Positions 6,471 through 12,974 of a stretch of DNA of 16,058 bases are shown here, in pieces; position 1 is the stretch's first letter, and every line of letters begins with the position of its first letter. This DNA comes from an uncultured Clostridia bacterium (lineage in GTDB: Bacteria; Bacillota; Clostridia; Christensenellales; Borkfalkiaceae), in contig CANPZH010000017.1 in assembly GCA_947589335.1 (NCBI GenBank), forward strand, positions 1 through 16,058. Direction: 5' to 3'. Below the pieces are notes generated by a model that worked only from the letters and a program-made list of their open reading frames with translations, was not told the origin of the DNA and did not search any database. The translations under genes and the position numbers were made by a program.

Positions 6471-6500
6471 CGAAATTCGACAAAATTCGACCGAGATTCG
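6471..6500 (+). repeat. Three 10-bp direct repeats phased at one helical turn
   Basis: CGAAATTCGA, CAAAATTCGA and CCGAGATTCG follow one another without a gap, each with ATTCG at the same place, and end one base before the -35 of the promoter at 6502. This layout fits a tandem activator site or an UP-like element. Confidence 0.55.
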
Positions 6501-6501
6501 G

Positions 6502-6530
6502 TTTACAAAAGGCGGAAAATGTTCTATAAT
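6502..6530 (+). promoter_or_regulatory. Promoter of the metallo-hydrolase/rho unit
   Basis: TTTACA (6502-6507), 17 bp, TATAAT (6525-6530). The leader would be about 72 bases and ends in the ribosome site GGAGGT (6600-6605) before the ATG at 6609. The spacer is nearly the same as in the DtxR promoter at 3951-3979. Confidence 0.8.
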
Positions 6531-6608
6531 GAAACCGTCAGTTCGGTCTTTCAACTTTTTTCACGGCTCTGCATTTCTGTATAGTTTGAAGGTTTTTTCG
6601 GAGGTCAG

Positions 6609-7238
6609 ATGAAAATTCAATATTTAGGACACTCGTCTTTTCTGCTCGCATGGAAAGATACCCGGATCGTGACCGATCCCTATGGGGATGTCGGCTTCTC
6701 TTTTCCGCATGTCCGCGCGGACGGCGTGACGGTCAGCCACGGCCATTACGACCACTGCAATACGGACGGGGTGGAGGCTCCGCTCCTTTTTGACCGTGCG
6801 GGGAGTTACCGCCTCGGCGCTGTCCGCCTGAACGCGATCCCTTCCTTCCACGACGACGCGGGCGGCGCAAGGCGCGGAAAAAACCTCATTTTCAGATTCG
6901 AAGGGGAGGGGATCACCGTCTGCCATCTCGGCGACCTCGGCGAGAGGTGCGGGGAAGAGACGGCGGAGAGGATCGGACACACAGACGTCCTCCTCATCCC
7001 CGTCGGCGGGAACTACACGATCGGCGCGGAGGAGGCCGCAAAACTTGTCGGGCTGCTCCGTCCCTCTGTCGTCATTCCCATGCACTATCATGTCCCGGGG
7101 CTCACGGTGGATATCGCAGGTCCCGAGGCGTTTTTGTCCCGCTTTGAAAATGTCGTGCGTCTGAACGCCTCCTCTTTGGAGGTCACGGCGGACGCGCTTG
7201 CGGGTGATACGAAAATCATTTTGATGGAGAGGAAATAA
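6609..7238 (+). CDS. Metallo-beta-lactamase-fold hydrolase (UlaG/YtkL-like)
   Basis: A 209-residue metal-dependent hydrolase of the metallo-beta-lactamase superfamily, in the group with UlaG and YtkL. The N-terminus MKIQYLGHSSFLL is typical of that group. The metal motif HGHYDH is at 44-49, a further conserved block HLGDLG is near 106-111, and the late His motif IPMHYH is near 156-161. No signal peptide is seen, so it is cytosolic. The substrate is unknown. A GGAGGT ribosome site lies four bases upstream. Its TAA stop is followed directly by the rho ATG, and the rho ribosome site lies inside this gene's last codons, so translation of rho is coupled to it. Confidence 0.9.
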   Translation: MKIQYLGHSSFLLAWKDTRIVTDPYGDVGFSFPHVRADGVTVSHGHYDHCNTDGVEAPLLFDRAGSYRLGAVRLNAIPSFHDDAGGARRGKNLIFRFEGEGITVCHLGDLGERCGEETAERIGHTDVLLIPVGGNYTIGAEEAAKLVGLLRPSVVIPMHYHVPGLTVDIAGPEAFLSRFENVVRLNASSLEVTADALAGDTKIILMERK

Positions 7239-8597
7239 ATGGAATCGGAAAGTATGGAGCTTCAATACCGGGAATATCTGAATACCCTTCCCCTGACGAG
7301 CCTCAGGGTGCTCGGGCGGATGCAGGGCGTCCCTCCGGCGCTCTCAGGGAAAAAACCCGACCTCGTGAACGGGATCACGGACATTCTCATCGGAAAGGAA
7401 CAGCCCGTTCCGCGGTCCGGACGGGGTGCGCCTCCCCGCACCGTCTATCTCGATCCCAAGATCCCCGAAAAGCTCGAGGAGATCCGCCGGCAGGGGGAGA
7501 AGATGCGCGCGAAGACGACCTTCGAGATCCGTTCGCCCATCGCCGAGCAGATCAAAAACGAGACCTCCGTCGTCTATAAGGGGATCCTCGAGATCATGCA
7601 GAGCGGCTACGGTTTCCTGCGCGCCAAGAACTGCCAGCCGACCAACGGGGACGACGTCTTCATCGCCGCCCCGCTCATCCATTCCTATCGGCTCAGAGAG
7701 GGGGATTACGTCACCTGCTATGTCAAACCGCGGCTGAAAAACGACTCGGCGGCGATCGGCGAGGTCATCACGGTCAACGGCATGACGGTCGGGAACTACG
7801 AACAGAGACCCTTCTTCGACGCCCTCACCGCGACCTATTCGGAGGAGAAGATCGCCTTTTCCGAGAAGGACGATACGCTTTCGCTGCGCATCCTCGATCT
7901 CTTCGTGCCGATCGGGAAGGGACAGCGCGGGCTGATCATCGCTCCGCCCAAGGCGGGGAAGACGACCCTCCTCAAGGAGATCGCCCGCTCGGTCTCGCGC
8001 AATCATCCCGAGATCTCGCTCATCGTCCTGCTCATCGACGAACGTCCCGAGGAGGTGACCGACTTCCGCACGAGCATCCCGGAGGCGGAGGTGATCTATT
8101 CCACCTTCGACGAGGGGGCGGACCATCACATCCGCGCGGCAAAGCTCACCGTGGCGCACGCGAAGCGCATGGCGGAGCAGGGCAAGGACGTCGTGATCCT
8201 GCTCGACTCGCTCACCAAGCTCACCCGCGCCTACAACTATCTGGCGGAGAGCTCCGGAAAGACGCTCTCGGGCGGGTTGGACGCGGGCGCGTTCGCCGAG
8301 CCCAAGCGCTTTTTCGGCGCGGCGCGCAATACCGAGGAGGCAGGCAGCATCACGATCCTTGCGACGGCGCTTGTCGATACGGGCAGCCGCATGGACGACG
8401 TCATCTATGAGGAGTTCAAGGGAACGGGGAATTCGGACATTTTCCTCTCCCGCGAGCTGGCATCTTCCCCGCGATCGACATCCGCCGTTCGGGGACGAGA
8501 CGGGAGGAGAAGCTCCTCACGCCGCGCGAACTTTCCGCCGTCTACCAGCTCCGCGAGCGCGGGCTCGTGGAGAATGCGGAAGGGCTCTATGAGATGA
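7239..8597 (+). CDS. rho: Transcription termination factor Rho, frame-broken near the C-terminus
   Basis: A hexameric RNA-dependent ATPase that ends transcription. The 452-residue frame carries a short N-terminal helical region (9-50), an RNA-binding cold-shock-like domain with GYGFLRA (123-129), the Walker [10 protein letters not shown] (235-243), the LIDERPEE motif (265-272), the Walker B VILLDS (319-324) and the secondary RNA loop [11 protein letters not shown] (345-355). From about residue 409 the frame is wrong: 44 arginine/serine-rich residues replace the expected end. The proper C-terminus, including SGTR whose Arg is the arginine finger (Arg366 in E. coli), lies in another frame to 8671. 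As written the product should lack ATPase activity. Rho is dispensable in several Bacillota, so a true loss is possible; an assembly error is the alternative. The ATG at 7239 has GAGGAAA four bases upstream. Confidence 0.93.
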   Translation: MESESMELQYREYLNTLPLTSLRVLGRMQGVPPALSGKKPDLVNGITDILIGKEQPVPRSGRGAPPRTVYLDPKIPEKLEEIRRQGEKMRAKTTFEIRSPIAEQIKNETSVVYKGILEIMQSGYGFLRAKNCQPTNGDDVFIAAPLIHSYRLREGDYVTCYVKPRLKNDSAAIGEVITVNGMTVGNYEQRPFFDALTATYSEEKIAFSEKDDTLSLRILDLFVPIGKGQRGLIIAPPKAGKTTLLKEIARSVSRNHPEISLIVLLIDERPEEVTDFRTSIPEAEVIYSTFDEGADHHIRAAKLTVAHAKRMAEQGKDVVILLDSLTKLTRAYNYLAESSGKTLSGGLDAGAFAEPKRFFGAARNTEEAGSITILATALVDTGSRMDDVIYEEFKGTGNSDIFLSRELASSPRSTSAVRGRDGRRSSSRRANFPPSTSSASAGSWRMRKGSMR

Positions 8598-8671
8598 TGA
8601 GGAAGACGGCGAGCAACGAGGAGTTCGTCTCCCGCCTCGGGGAGTGGCTCAAGGTCTATAAAACGAAATAA
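8459..8671 (+). pseudogene. rho: Displaced C-terminal segment of rho
   Basis: This frame encodes 70 residues beginning [17 protein letters not shown] and ending in a TAA at 8669-8671, and matches the conserved end of Rho. Upstream, the first frame ends at SRELA (404-408). Adding about ten bases (for example GGAGCGGGGC after CTGGC) would restore ...RELAERGIFPAID..., the family's usual sequence, and give a protein of about 480 residues. The missing stretch would have been flanked by GGC repeats, which suits deletion by slippage between short direct repeats. Confidence 0.85.
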
Positions 8672-8732
8672 GAGCGACCGCTCAAAAAGAGCGCCCTGCC
8701 GCCATGGCGGCTTCCATAGGGATCCGGAATTT
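8672..8732. other. Palindrome-rich gap after rho
   Basis: This 61-bp gap before the rho terminator holds GAGCG-AC-CGCTC-AAAAA-GAGCG (8672-8693), where the middle arm can pair with either neighbour, and the exact palindrome GCCGCCATGGCGGC (8698-8711). No gene is supported here. Confidence 0.4.
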
Positions 8733-8762
8733 AACGGTTTGACGGCTCGTCAAACCGTTTTT
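8733..8762 (+). terminator. Intrinsic terminator of the hydrolase/rho unit
   Basis: A perfect 12-bp stem (AACGGTTTGACG at 8733-8744 and its complement at 8748-8759) with loop GCT, merging into five T residues (8758-8762). It lies 61 bases past the restored rho stop. Confidence 0.85.
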
Positions 8763-8907
8763 CATATGCCCCGAAAGCGGGCAGATTTTTGCTTTTAGAG
8801 GAAACGGGATAAGGATTGCGGGCGGTTCCACCCCAATCGCCCCACAATAAGCGTGAAACCCGCTGAAAGAGAGAAGAAAAAAGTTTTTCATTGGTGGTTC
8901 AAAATCA
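8763..8907. other. Structured non-coding gap upstream of the ECF S-component gene
   Basis: No gene is supported here. Two further hairpins are visible. One (8768-8782) has a GCCC/GGGC stem around a CGAAAG tetraloop, followed by AGATTTTT, possibly a back-up terminator. The other (8815-8848) pairs ATTG with CAAT and GGGCGGTT with AATCGCCC, with one G-U pair. With those before 8763, five inverted repeats sit within about 180 bases, as in a dispersed intergenic repeat or a small structured RNA. Confidence 0.35.
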
Positions 8908-8937
8908 TTGACTTTCATTCAACGAATGTGGTAAAAT
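8908..8937 (+). promoter_or_regulatory. Promoter of the ECF/TetR unit with an internal operator-like dyad
   Basis: TTGACT (8908-8913), 18 bp, TAAAAT (8932-8937). Between the boxes lies the inverted repeat CATTC-AAC-GAATG (8916-8928). A repressor bound there would block RNA polymerase. The TetR protein encoded two genes down is the natural candidate, by position. Confidence 0.6.
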
Positions 8938-8969
8938 AATAACATCGAATATTTTGGAGGTAATATACA

Positions 8970-9548
8970 ATGATCGAACAGGTTCTTTCGCGGCACAACG
9001 TAGCGCTCCGTGTGAAAATCACGGTGAAAACGCTGATTTCGGTTGGAATCATCGCGCTTGCGGTGATCTTACCGCAGCTTATCCATCTCGCCCTCGGCGC
9101 GCCCGGCGGCGTGCAGTGGCTTCCCATGTATCTCCCCGTTCTTCTCGGCGGGTGCCTTCTCGGCTGGAAGTGGGGCTTGGGCGTGGGGATCCTCTCTCCC
9201 GTCATCAGCTTTGCGATCACTTCTCTTGCCGGCAACCCCATGCCTGCCGCGGCTCGTCTGCCTTATATGATCGTCGAACTTGCGGTCTTTGCGGCGGTTT
9301 CGGGGCTGTTTTCGCAAAGGATCGTAAAAAACGGTTGGATGGCATTCCCCGCGGTACTCCTTGCCGAGGTTTCGGGCAGGCTCGTGTTCCTCATGATCGC
9401 CGCCATCTTCCAAGGCGTTTCTCCTCTCTCGGCGGTTACGGTTTGGTCGCAGATCCAGACGGGACTTTTGGGCATGGTTTTACAAGCCGTACTCGTGCCC
9501 TTTATTGTGATGGGACTGCGCCTGCTTCTCATCAAAGATAAGGAATGA
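8970..9548 (+). CDS. ECF transporter S component (substrate unknown)
   Basis: A 192-residue integral membrane protein with about six hydrophobic helices (roughly 19-43, 49-65, 66-88, 99-116, 124-148 and 162-188). The stretch LPMYLPVLLGGCLLGWKWGL and the following GVGILSPVISF...NPMPAAARLPYMIVELAVFAAVSGL match the substrate-binding S components of energy-coupling-factor importers, which capture vitamins or related micronutrients. No EcfT or EcfA is nearby, so it should share a common energising module encoded elsewhere (group II). GGAGG (8956-8960) lies nine bases before the ATG. It appears to be the first gene of a unit with the TetR regulator. The ligand cannot be read from the sequence, and no metabolite riboswitch was recognised. 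Confidence 0.82.
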   Translation: MIEQVLSRHNVALRVKITVKTLISVGIIALAVILPQLIHLALGAPGGVQWLPMYLPVLLGGCLLGWKWGLGVGILSPVISFAITSLAGNPMPAAARLPYMIVELAVFAAVSGLFSQRIVKNGWMAFPAVLLAEVSGRLVFLMIAAIFQGVSPLSAVTVWSQIQTGLLGMVLQAVLVPFIVMGLRLLLIKDKE

Positions 9549-9554
9549 TCGGAT

Positions 9555-10178
9555 ATGTCCGAGAAAATGACGAACCGGAAACTTGCCGCACTGGAGACGA
9601 GGAAGAAACTGCTCAATACGGCAAAGGCCATCATCCGCGAAAAGGGACTTGTAGGCACCTCGGTCGAGGAGATCACAAGGGCTTGCGGCGTTGCAAACGG
9701 GACATTTTATACCTATTTCAAGCGCAAGGAAGATGTCGTATTTGCGATCAGCCACGATATGTTCCGTGAGATTTACGAGGAGGCGCAAAGCTACGACGGA
9801 CCGTTTATGGATCGGCTGGCGTTCTATATGGTAACGTTTTCGGGACATATCGAACGGGACGGCTTGAAACTATGCCAGGAATGGGTGCGCAATACCGTCG
9901 ATCCCGATCTCGTGGGCAGCCTCTACGACAAGGAAAAACTCCGCATGGACAACGACTCCGTGAAGGGAATGATACAGACGGGCGTCGAACGGGGGGAACT
10001 CAAAGAAGATACGCCCGTCGGCGCGCTCGCCGATACCTTGACGGACGTTCTCTATGGCGAAATGCTCTGCTGGGATATGTCGGGCGGAGCGTACAGTTTC
10101 GAGGAGCGCACCAAAACGTTTTGCACGATGTTTCTGCCCGCAATGATGAAGCCGTACTTAAGCGGAAATGCAAAATAA
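9555..10178 (+). CDS. TetR/AcrR family transcriptional regulator
   Basis: A 207-residue repressor. The TetR DNA-binding domain spans about 14-62, with TSVEEITRACGVANGTFYTYFKRKEDV containing the helix-turn-helix and the signature GTFYTYF. The rest is an all-helical ligand-binding and dimer domain with two Cys (C107 in LKLCQEW and one near 172) whose role is unknown. It follows the ECF S component by six bases, with AAGGAA overlapping that gene's stop as the ribosome site. An alternative ATG 12 bases later lacks as good a site. By family habit it should repress its own unit, and a dyad lies inside the unit's promoter. Codons seem less GC-rich than in flanking genes, hinting at transfer. Confidence 0.9.
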   Translation: MSEKMTNRKLAALETRKKLLNTAKAIIREKGLVGTSVEEITRACGVANGTFYTYFKRKEDVVFAISHDMFREIYEEAQSYDGPFMDRLAFYMVTFSGHIERDGLKLCQEWVRNTVDPDLVGSLYDKEKLRMDNDSVKGMIQTGVERGELKEDTPVGALADTLTDVLYGEMLCWDMSGGAYSFEERTKTFCTMFLPAMMKPYLSGNAK

Positions 10179-10195
10179 AAAAGGAGAAAACAGAG

Positions 10196-10428
10196 ATGAG
10201 TGAAATCAAGGTTCGACTCTCTTCACCTTAAATTGGGATTCGGATTCATGCGCCTGCCGCCTCGCGCGAGGGCGTACTCGCCGTTCTCTCGGGCATCATC
10301 CGGGCATATAACAGTATGTTCATTCAGCCCGATCCCTATTTCTGCGCGGAACTCAATTACTATGCGGTCACGGAGCAAAAGCGGGCGCAAGCATTGGCGC
10401 GGTCAAAAAGTATCCGGAAGCGCTATAA
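10196..10428 (+). pseudogene. Frame-broken remnant of one or more unrecognised genes
   Basis: AAGGAG (10181-10186) precedes an ATG at 10196 that encodes only MSEIKVRLSSP before a TAA (10229-10231). The next frame then reads KLGFGFMRLP, which resembles the start of clostridial aldo/keto reductases. A second frame from about 10262 gives EGVLAVLSGIIRAYNSMF and QPDPYFCAELNYYAVTEQKR. A third ends GAKAGASIGAVKKYPEAL with TAA at 10426-10428, just before a strong terminator. This looks like the collapsed last gene of the TetR unit, perhaps an oxidoreductase with internal deletions. The aldo/keto reductase link rests on ten residues and is weak. Confidence 0.45.
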
Positions 10429-10439
10429 AAAATCATCCG

Positions 10440-10470
10440 AAAACGGCGGGGAAAGTTCCTCGCCGTTTTT
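10440..10470 (+). terminator. Intrinsic terminator of the ECF/TetR unit
   Basis: A 14-bp stem with one G-U pair (AAAACGGCGGGGAA at 10440-10453 with 10456-10469), a two-base loop, and a T run at 10466-10470. It closes the accessory-looking segment. On the minus strand the stem ends in TTTT, so it may also stop read-through from the PadR gene. Confidence 0.8.
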
Positions 10471-10524
10471 GTGTCACCCAAAGGTGTATTCCGATAAAAA
10501 ATTTTGTTTTTCTTGATTCCCTAT

Positions 10525-10548
10525 GAACACCCGCATGGCAGGGTGCTC
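10525..10548 (-). terminator. Hairpin after the PadR fusion gene, weak terminator
   Basis: On the minus strand GAGCACCC pairs with GGGTGTTC (one G-U pair) around an eight-base loop, 17 bases past the stop at 10566. No T run follows directly, so it may protect the mRNA 3' end rather than terminate. Confidence 0.35.
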
Positions 10549-10565
10549 TTTGATGTTTTCTTGGG

Positions 10566-12830
10566 TTACTCTTCGCCGATGGGACGGATCTGCAGATAGT
10601 ACACGACGCCGAACACGACGATCGAGAAGAAGTACAGGATCGGGAAGATGATGTAGGTCGAGAGCTGTCCGCCGTCCGTAAAGTCGATCTGTTTGGCGAC
10701 GGCGACGATCACGACGAGGATGATGCTCAGGGCAAAGGCGACGATGACGTTGACCATGAGATTGCCCGTCTGCCTCAGGGCGCGTTCTCCGTAGTGGTTG
10801 AGGAAGAGAAGTCCCGTCACGAGGAGAAGGGCGAGCCCGGTGCCCCAGATCAGATAGGGATAGAAGAGGGGAAGGGACAGCCGTTTCTGGAAGCCGAGCG
10901 CGATGCTGCCCTCGGCGAGGCAGAGCAGGAAGACGACGAGCGCGCTTCTGAAGAGCGCCTTTCCCTTGTGGACGAGGCTCTCGGACTTCACCTTGAGCTC
11001 CTTCCGTCCTCCGCCCGAGGTGGAAATGCGGATGCCGTCCTGGACGGCGCGGGTCTCGAGATCGTAGAAGTCGATCCCGTCGAGCGCGCGGGCGGGCGAC
11101 GAGGGCCTTGCAGGCTCCGCGGCTTTGCGGGGAGCGGGAACGGGCGCAGGCGCGGGAGCGGGCGCGGGTTCTCTGCGGGCGGGTGCGGGAGGCGGGACGG
11201 GAACGGGCTCCTGCGGGGGCTCGGGCGTCACGGGCGCCTCCTCATGCACGGCGTTGGAGTAGAGCTTTTGGATGATCGAGCGGTATTCGCGCTCGTTTTC
11301 GGGCTTCGAGACGTAGACGAAGGACTCGGGAGCCGCCGGCTGTTCTCCGCCGTAGTAGTAGCTGTAGTCCTGCACGGGCTCCTCGTTCTCCGCGCCGTTG
11401 ACGAGGTTGAGATAGTTCTGATGGATCATCTGCTGCTCGCGCTGGCGGTAGAATTTTTCGTCCTCCTCGCGGATCCTTGCCTCCTGTTCGGCGAGGGCGC
11501 GGTCCTGTTGGGCTTTGAATTCCTCCTTCTGTTCGCGGAGCATCTGTTCGTACTTCGCGCGCTCTTCGACGAAGGGCTCCATCTCCGCGATGCGGGCGTT
11601 CTGGGAGCTCTTGTCGAGGAGGAGGGCCTGAGCGCGGGCGAGTTCGATCTCGTCTTTATGCGCTTCCTCTTCGGCGGCGATGCGCGCTTTCTCCGCCTCC
11701 TGTTCGGCGCGGAATTTCGCCTGTTCGGCCTCGGCGCGTGCGCGCTCTTCCTCGGCGAGCCGCCGCTGCACTTCCGCCTGCTCGGCGCGGAGCTTCGCCT
11801 GTTCCTCTTCGTAGCGGGCGCGTTCCTCTTCGTATTGTTTGAGTTCCTCCGCCTGGCGGTTGAGCTCCTCCGCCTGAAGACGGCGCTGCTCTTCCGCCTC
11901 TTTTGCGGCTTCGGCACGCGCCTGTTCCTCCTCGGCGGCGAGCTGTTCGCGGCGGTCTGCCTCCGCCTGCAGGGCGAATTCGCGCTCCAAAAGTTCCTGT
12001 TCTCTCCGGGTGCTCGCCTCTTCGCGGGCGCGGAGGACCTCCTCGCGCATGCGGAGTGATTCCTCATAGCGCGCCTTCTCGCCGTCGTCTTCGGGCGCGG
12101 GTTCCTCATAGTCCCCGTAGTCGAACTCTTCCTCGCCCTGCTCGCGCGCGGGCACGCGGGAGGTGGACTGGCGGAGGACCCGCATATCCACAGCGGCGGG
12201 GGCGGGGCTCTCGAAGTTGAAATCCTTGTCCGAGATCAAACTGTCGATGACGGTGCGGGAGTACTCCCACTCCGTCTGGTTGCGTTCGGCGATCTCCTTG
12301 CCGGCGTCGGTGAGGGAGAAATATTTCCTCCTGCCGCCGCTGACGGAGCCGCCCCAATAGGACGTGATGTAGCCGTCCTTCTCGAGGCGCTTGAGGGCGC
12401 TGTAGAGGGAGGGCTGTTTTAAGGTATATTGATTGTGGCTCTTCCGCTCGATCTCCGCGATGATCTCGTAGCCGTACTTGTCCCCGTCGTAGAGGGAGCG
12501 GAGGATGATTGTGTTGATGTGCCCGCGGATGAGATCGGAACTGATGGCGCGCTCCGTCTCGGAGCCGTCTCCCGCGGAGGACTCTTCGGCCTCCTCCGTC
12601 TCTTCGGGTTCTTCGGATTCATCGGGTTCATCGGGTTCTTCGGGCGGCGTATCGTCCGAAGGCTCCTCGCCGTACAGACCGTCTATGGCGTCCGCGGAAC
12701 CGTCCTCACCGTAGGGGGAAGGGGCGCTTTCGGGCCCGTCTTCTGGCTCGGTCCCGTCGAATTCCGCGGCGTCTACCGTCTCATCGTCGTCCGGTTCTTC
12801 GGGCTCGAGACGGAAATAATCGTCGTTCAT
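10566..12830 (-). CDS. PadR-type regulator fused to a long coiled coil and a four-helix membrane domain
   Basis: A 754-residue protein of unusual build. Residues 1-93 are strongly acidic and disordered-looking. Residues 97-200 form a PadR winged helix domain (IRGHINTIILRSLYDGDKYG, then PSLYSALKRLEKDGYI and GGRRKYFSLTDAGKE). Residues 250-470 are a Glu/Ala/Arg/Gln-rich coiled coil. A Tyr-rich patch (QDYSYYYGG, 487-495) and a Pro/Ala hinge (about 532-582) follow. Four hydrophobic helices end the chain (about 627-646, 654-677, 690-712, 724-746), so both ends should be cytoplasmic. PadR proteins are usually 100-200 residues and soluble. The ATG at 12830 has a perfect AAGGAGG six bases upstream; the longer frame crosses the promoter. 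DNA binding from the membrane is inferred. It is monocistronic and diverges from the YkvI-family gene. Confidence 0.85.
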   Translation of the reverse strand: MNDDYFRLEPEEPDDDETVDAAEFDGTEPEDGPESAPSPYGEDGSADAIDGLYGEEPSDDTPPEEPDEPDESEEPEETEEAEESSAGDGSETERAISSDLIRGHINTIILRSLYDGDKYGYEIIAEIERKSHNQYTLKQPSLYSALKRLEKDGYITSYWGGSVSGGRRKYFSLTDAGKEIAERNQTEWEYSRTVIDSLISDKDFNFESPAPAAVDMRVLRQSTSRVPAREQGEEEFDYGDYEEPAPEDDGEKARYEESLRMREEVLRAREEASTRREQELLEREFALQAEADRREQLAAEEEQARAEAAKEAEEQRRLQAEELNRQAEELKQYEEERARYEEEQAKLRAEQAEVQRRLAEEERARAEAEQAKFRAEQEAEKARIAAEEEAHKDEIELARAQALLLDKSSQNARIAEMEPFVEERAKYEQMLREQKEEFKAQQDRALAEQEARIREEDEKFYRQREQQMIHQNYLNLVNGAENEEPVQDYSYYYGGEQPAAPESFVYVSKPENEREYRSIIQKLYSNAVHEEAPVTPEPPQEPVPVPPPAPARREPAPAPAPAPVPAPRKAAEPARPSSPARALDGIDFYDLETRAVQDGIRISTSGGGRKELKVKSESLVHKGKALFRSALVVFLLCLAEGSIALGFQKRLSLPLFYPYLIWGTGLALLLVTGLLFLNHYGERALRQTGNLMVNVIVAFALSIILVVIVAVAKQIDFTDGGQLSTYIIFPILYFFSIVVFGVVYYLQIRPIGEE

Positions 12831-12836
12831 GAACTG

Positions 12837-12887
12837 CCTCCTTAGTATTTCTGACATAATTATACAGGATCCGACGCCGTTTGTCAA
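12837..12887 (-). promoter_or_regulatory. PadR fusion promoter, operator-like site and ribosome site
   Basis: On the minus strand, consensus TTGACA (12882-12887), 17 bp, and consensus TATAAT (12859-12864). ATTATGTCAGA (12850-12860) overlaps the last bases of the -10 and the likely start point, and matches 11 bases of the palindrome at 6408-6424. AAGGAGG (12837-12843) is the ribosome site. The promoter is strong on paper, with a repressor-like position for the shared motif. Confidence 0.8.
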
Positions 12888-12905
12888 GGGAACAGAGTAT
12901 TATGC

Positions 12906-12935
12906 GTGACAAAATATTAAAAAATTTTCCATATT
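12906..12935 (+). promoter_or_regulatory. Possible promoter of the YkvI-family gene
   Basis: GTGACA (12906-12911), 18 bp, CATATT (12930-12935), in an AT-rich stretch. The -10 is poor. TGTCAGACA (12946-12954) lies just downstream of the predicted start point and could be an operator. Confidence 0.35.
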
Positions 12936-12974
12936 TAGTGTATTTTGTCAGACATTTTTCATAGATATGGGAAA

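Noticed and set aside
6531..6608. Attenuator or riboswitch in the hydrolase/rho leader.
   Set aside because: Only a four-bp ACCG/CGGT stem before a T-rich stretch is visible, too weak to support.
8450..8475. Programmed frameshifting as an explanation for the rho frame break.
   Set aside because: There is no slippery run or following stem at the junction, and residues expected between RELA and GIFP are missing, so a deletion explains it better.
8682..8918. A 78-codon minus-strand frame across the structured gap after rho.
   Set aside because: It covers the terminator and several palindromes and has no recognised motif or ribosome site. Frame retention is more simply due to the repeat structure.
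10794..12059. A 421-codon plus-strand frame opposite the coiled-coil part of the PadR fusion, with Leu/Phe-rich membrane-like sequence.
   Set aside because: The hydrophobic look comes from reading Glu/Arg/Gln codons in antisense. There is no start signal and the sense gene is well supported.
12945..12974. An upstream in-frame TTG as the start of the YkvI-family gene.
   Set aside because: It would place the N-terminus over the operator-like TGTCAGACA and near the likely transcription start. The ATG at 12975 fits the family N-terminus better.
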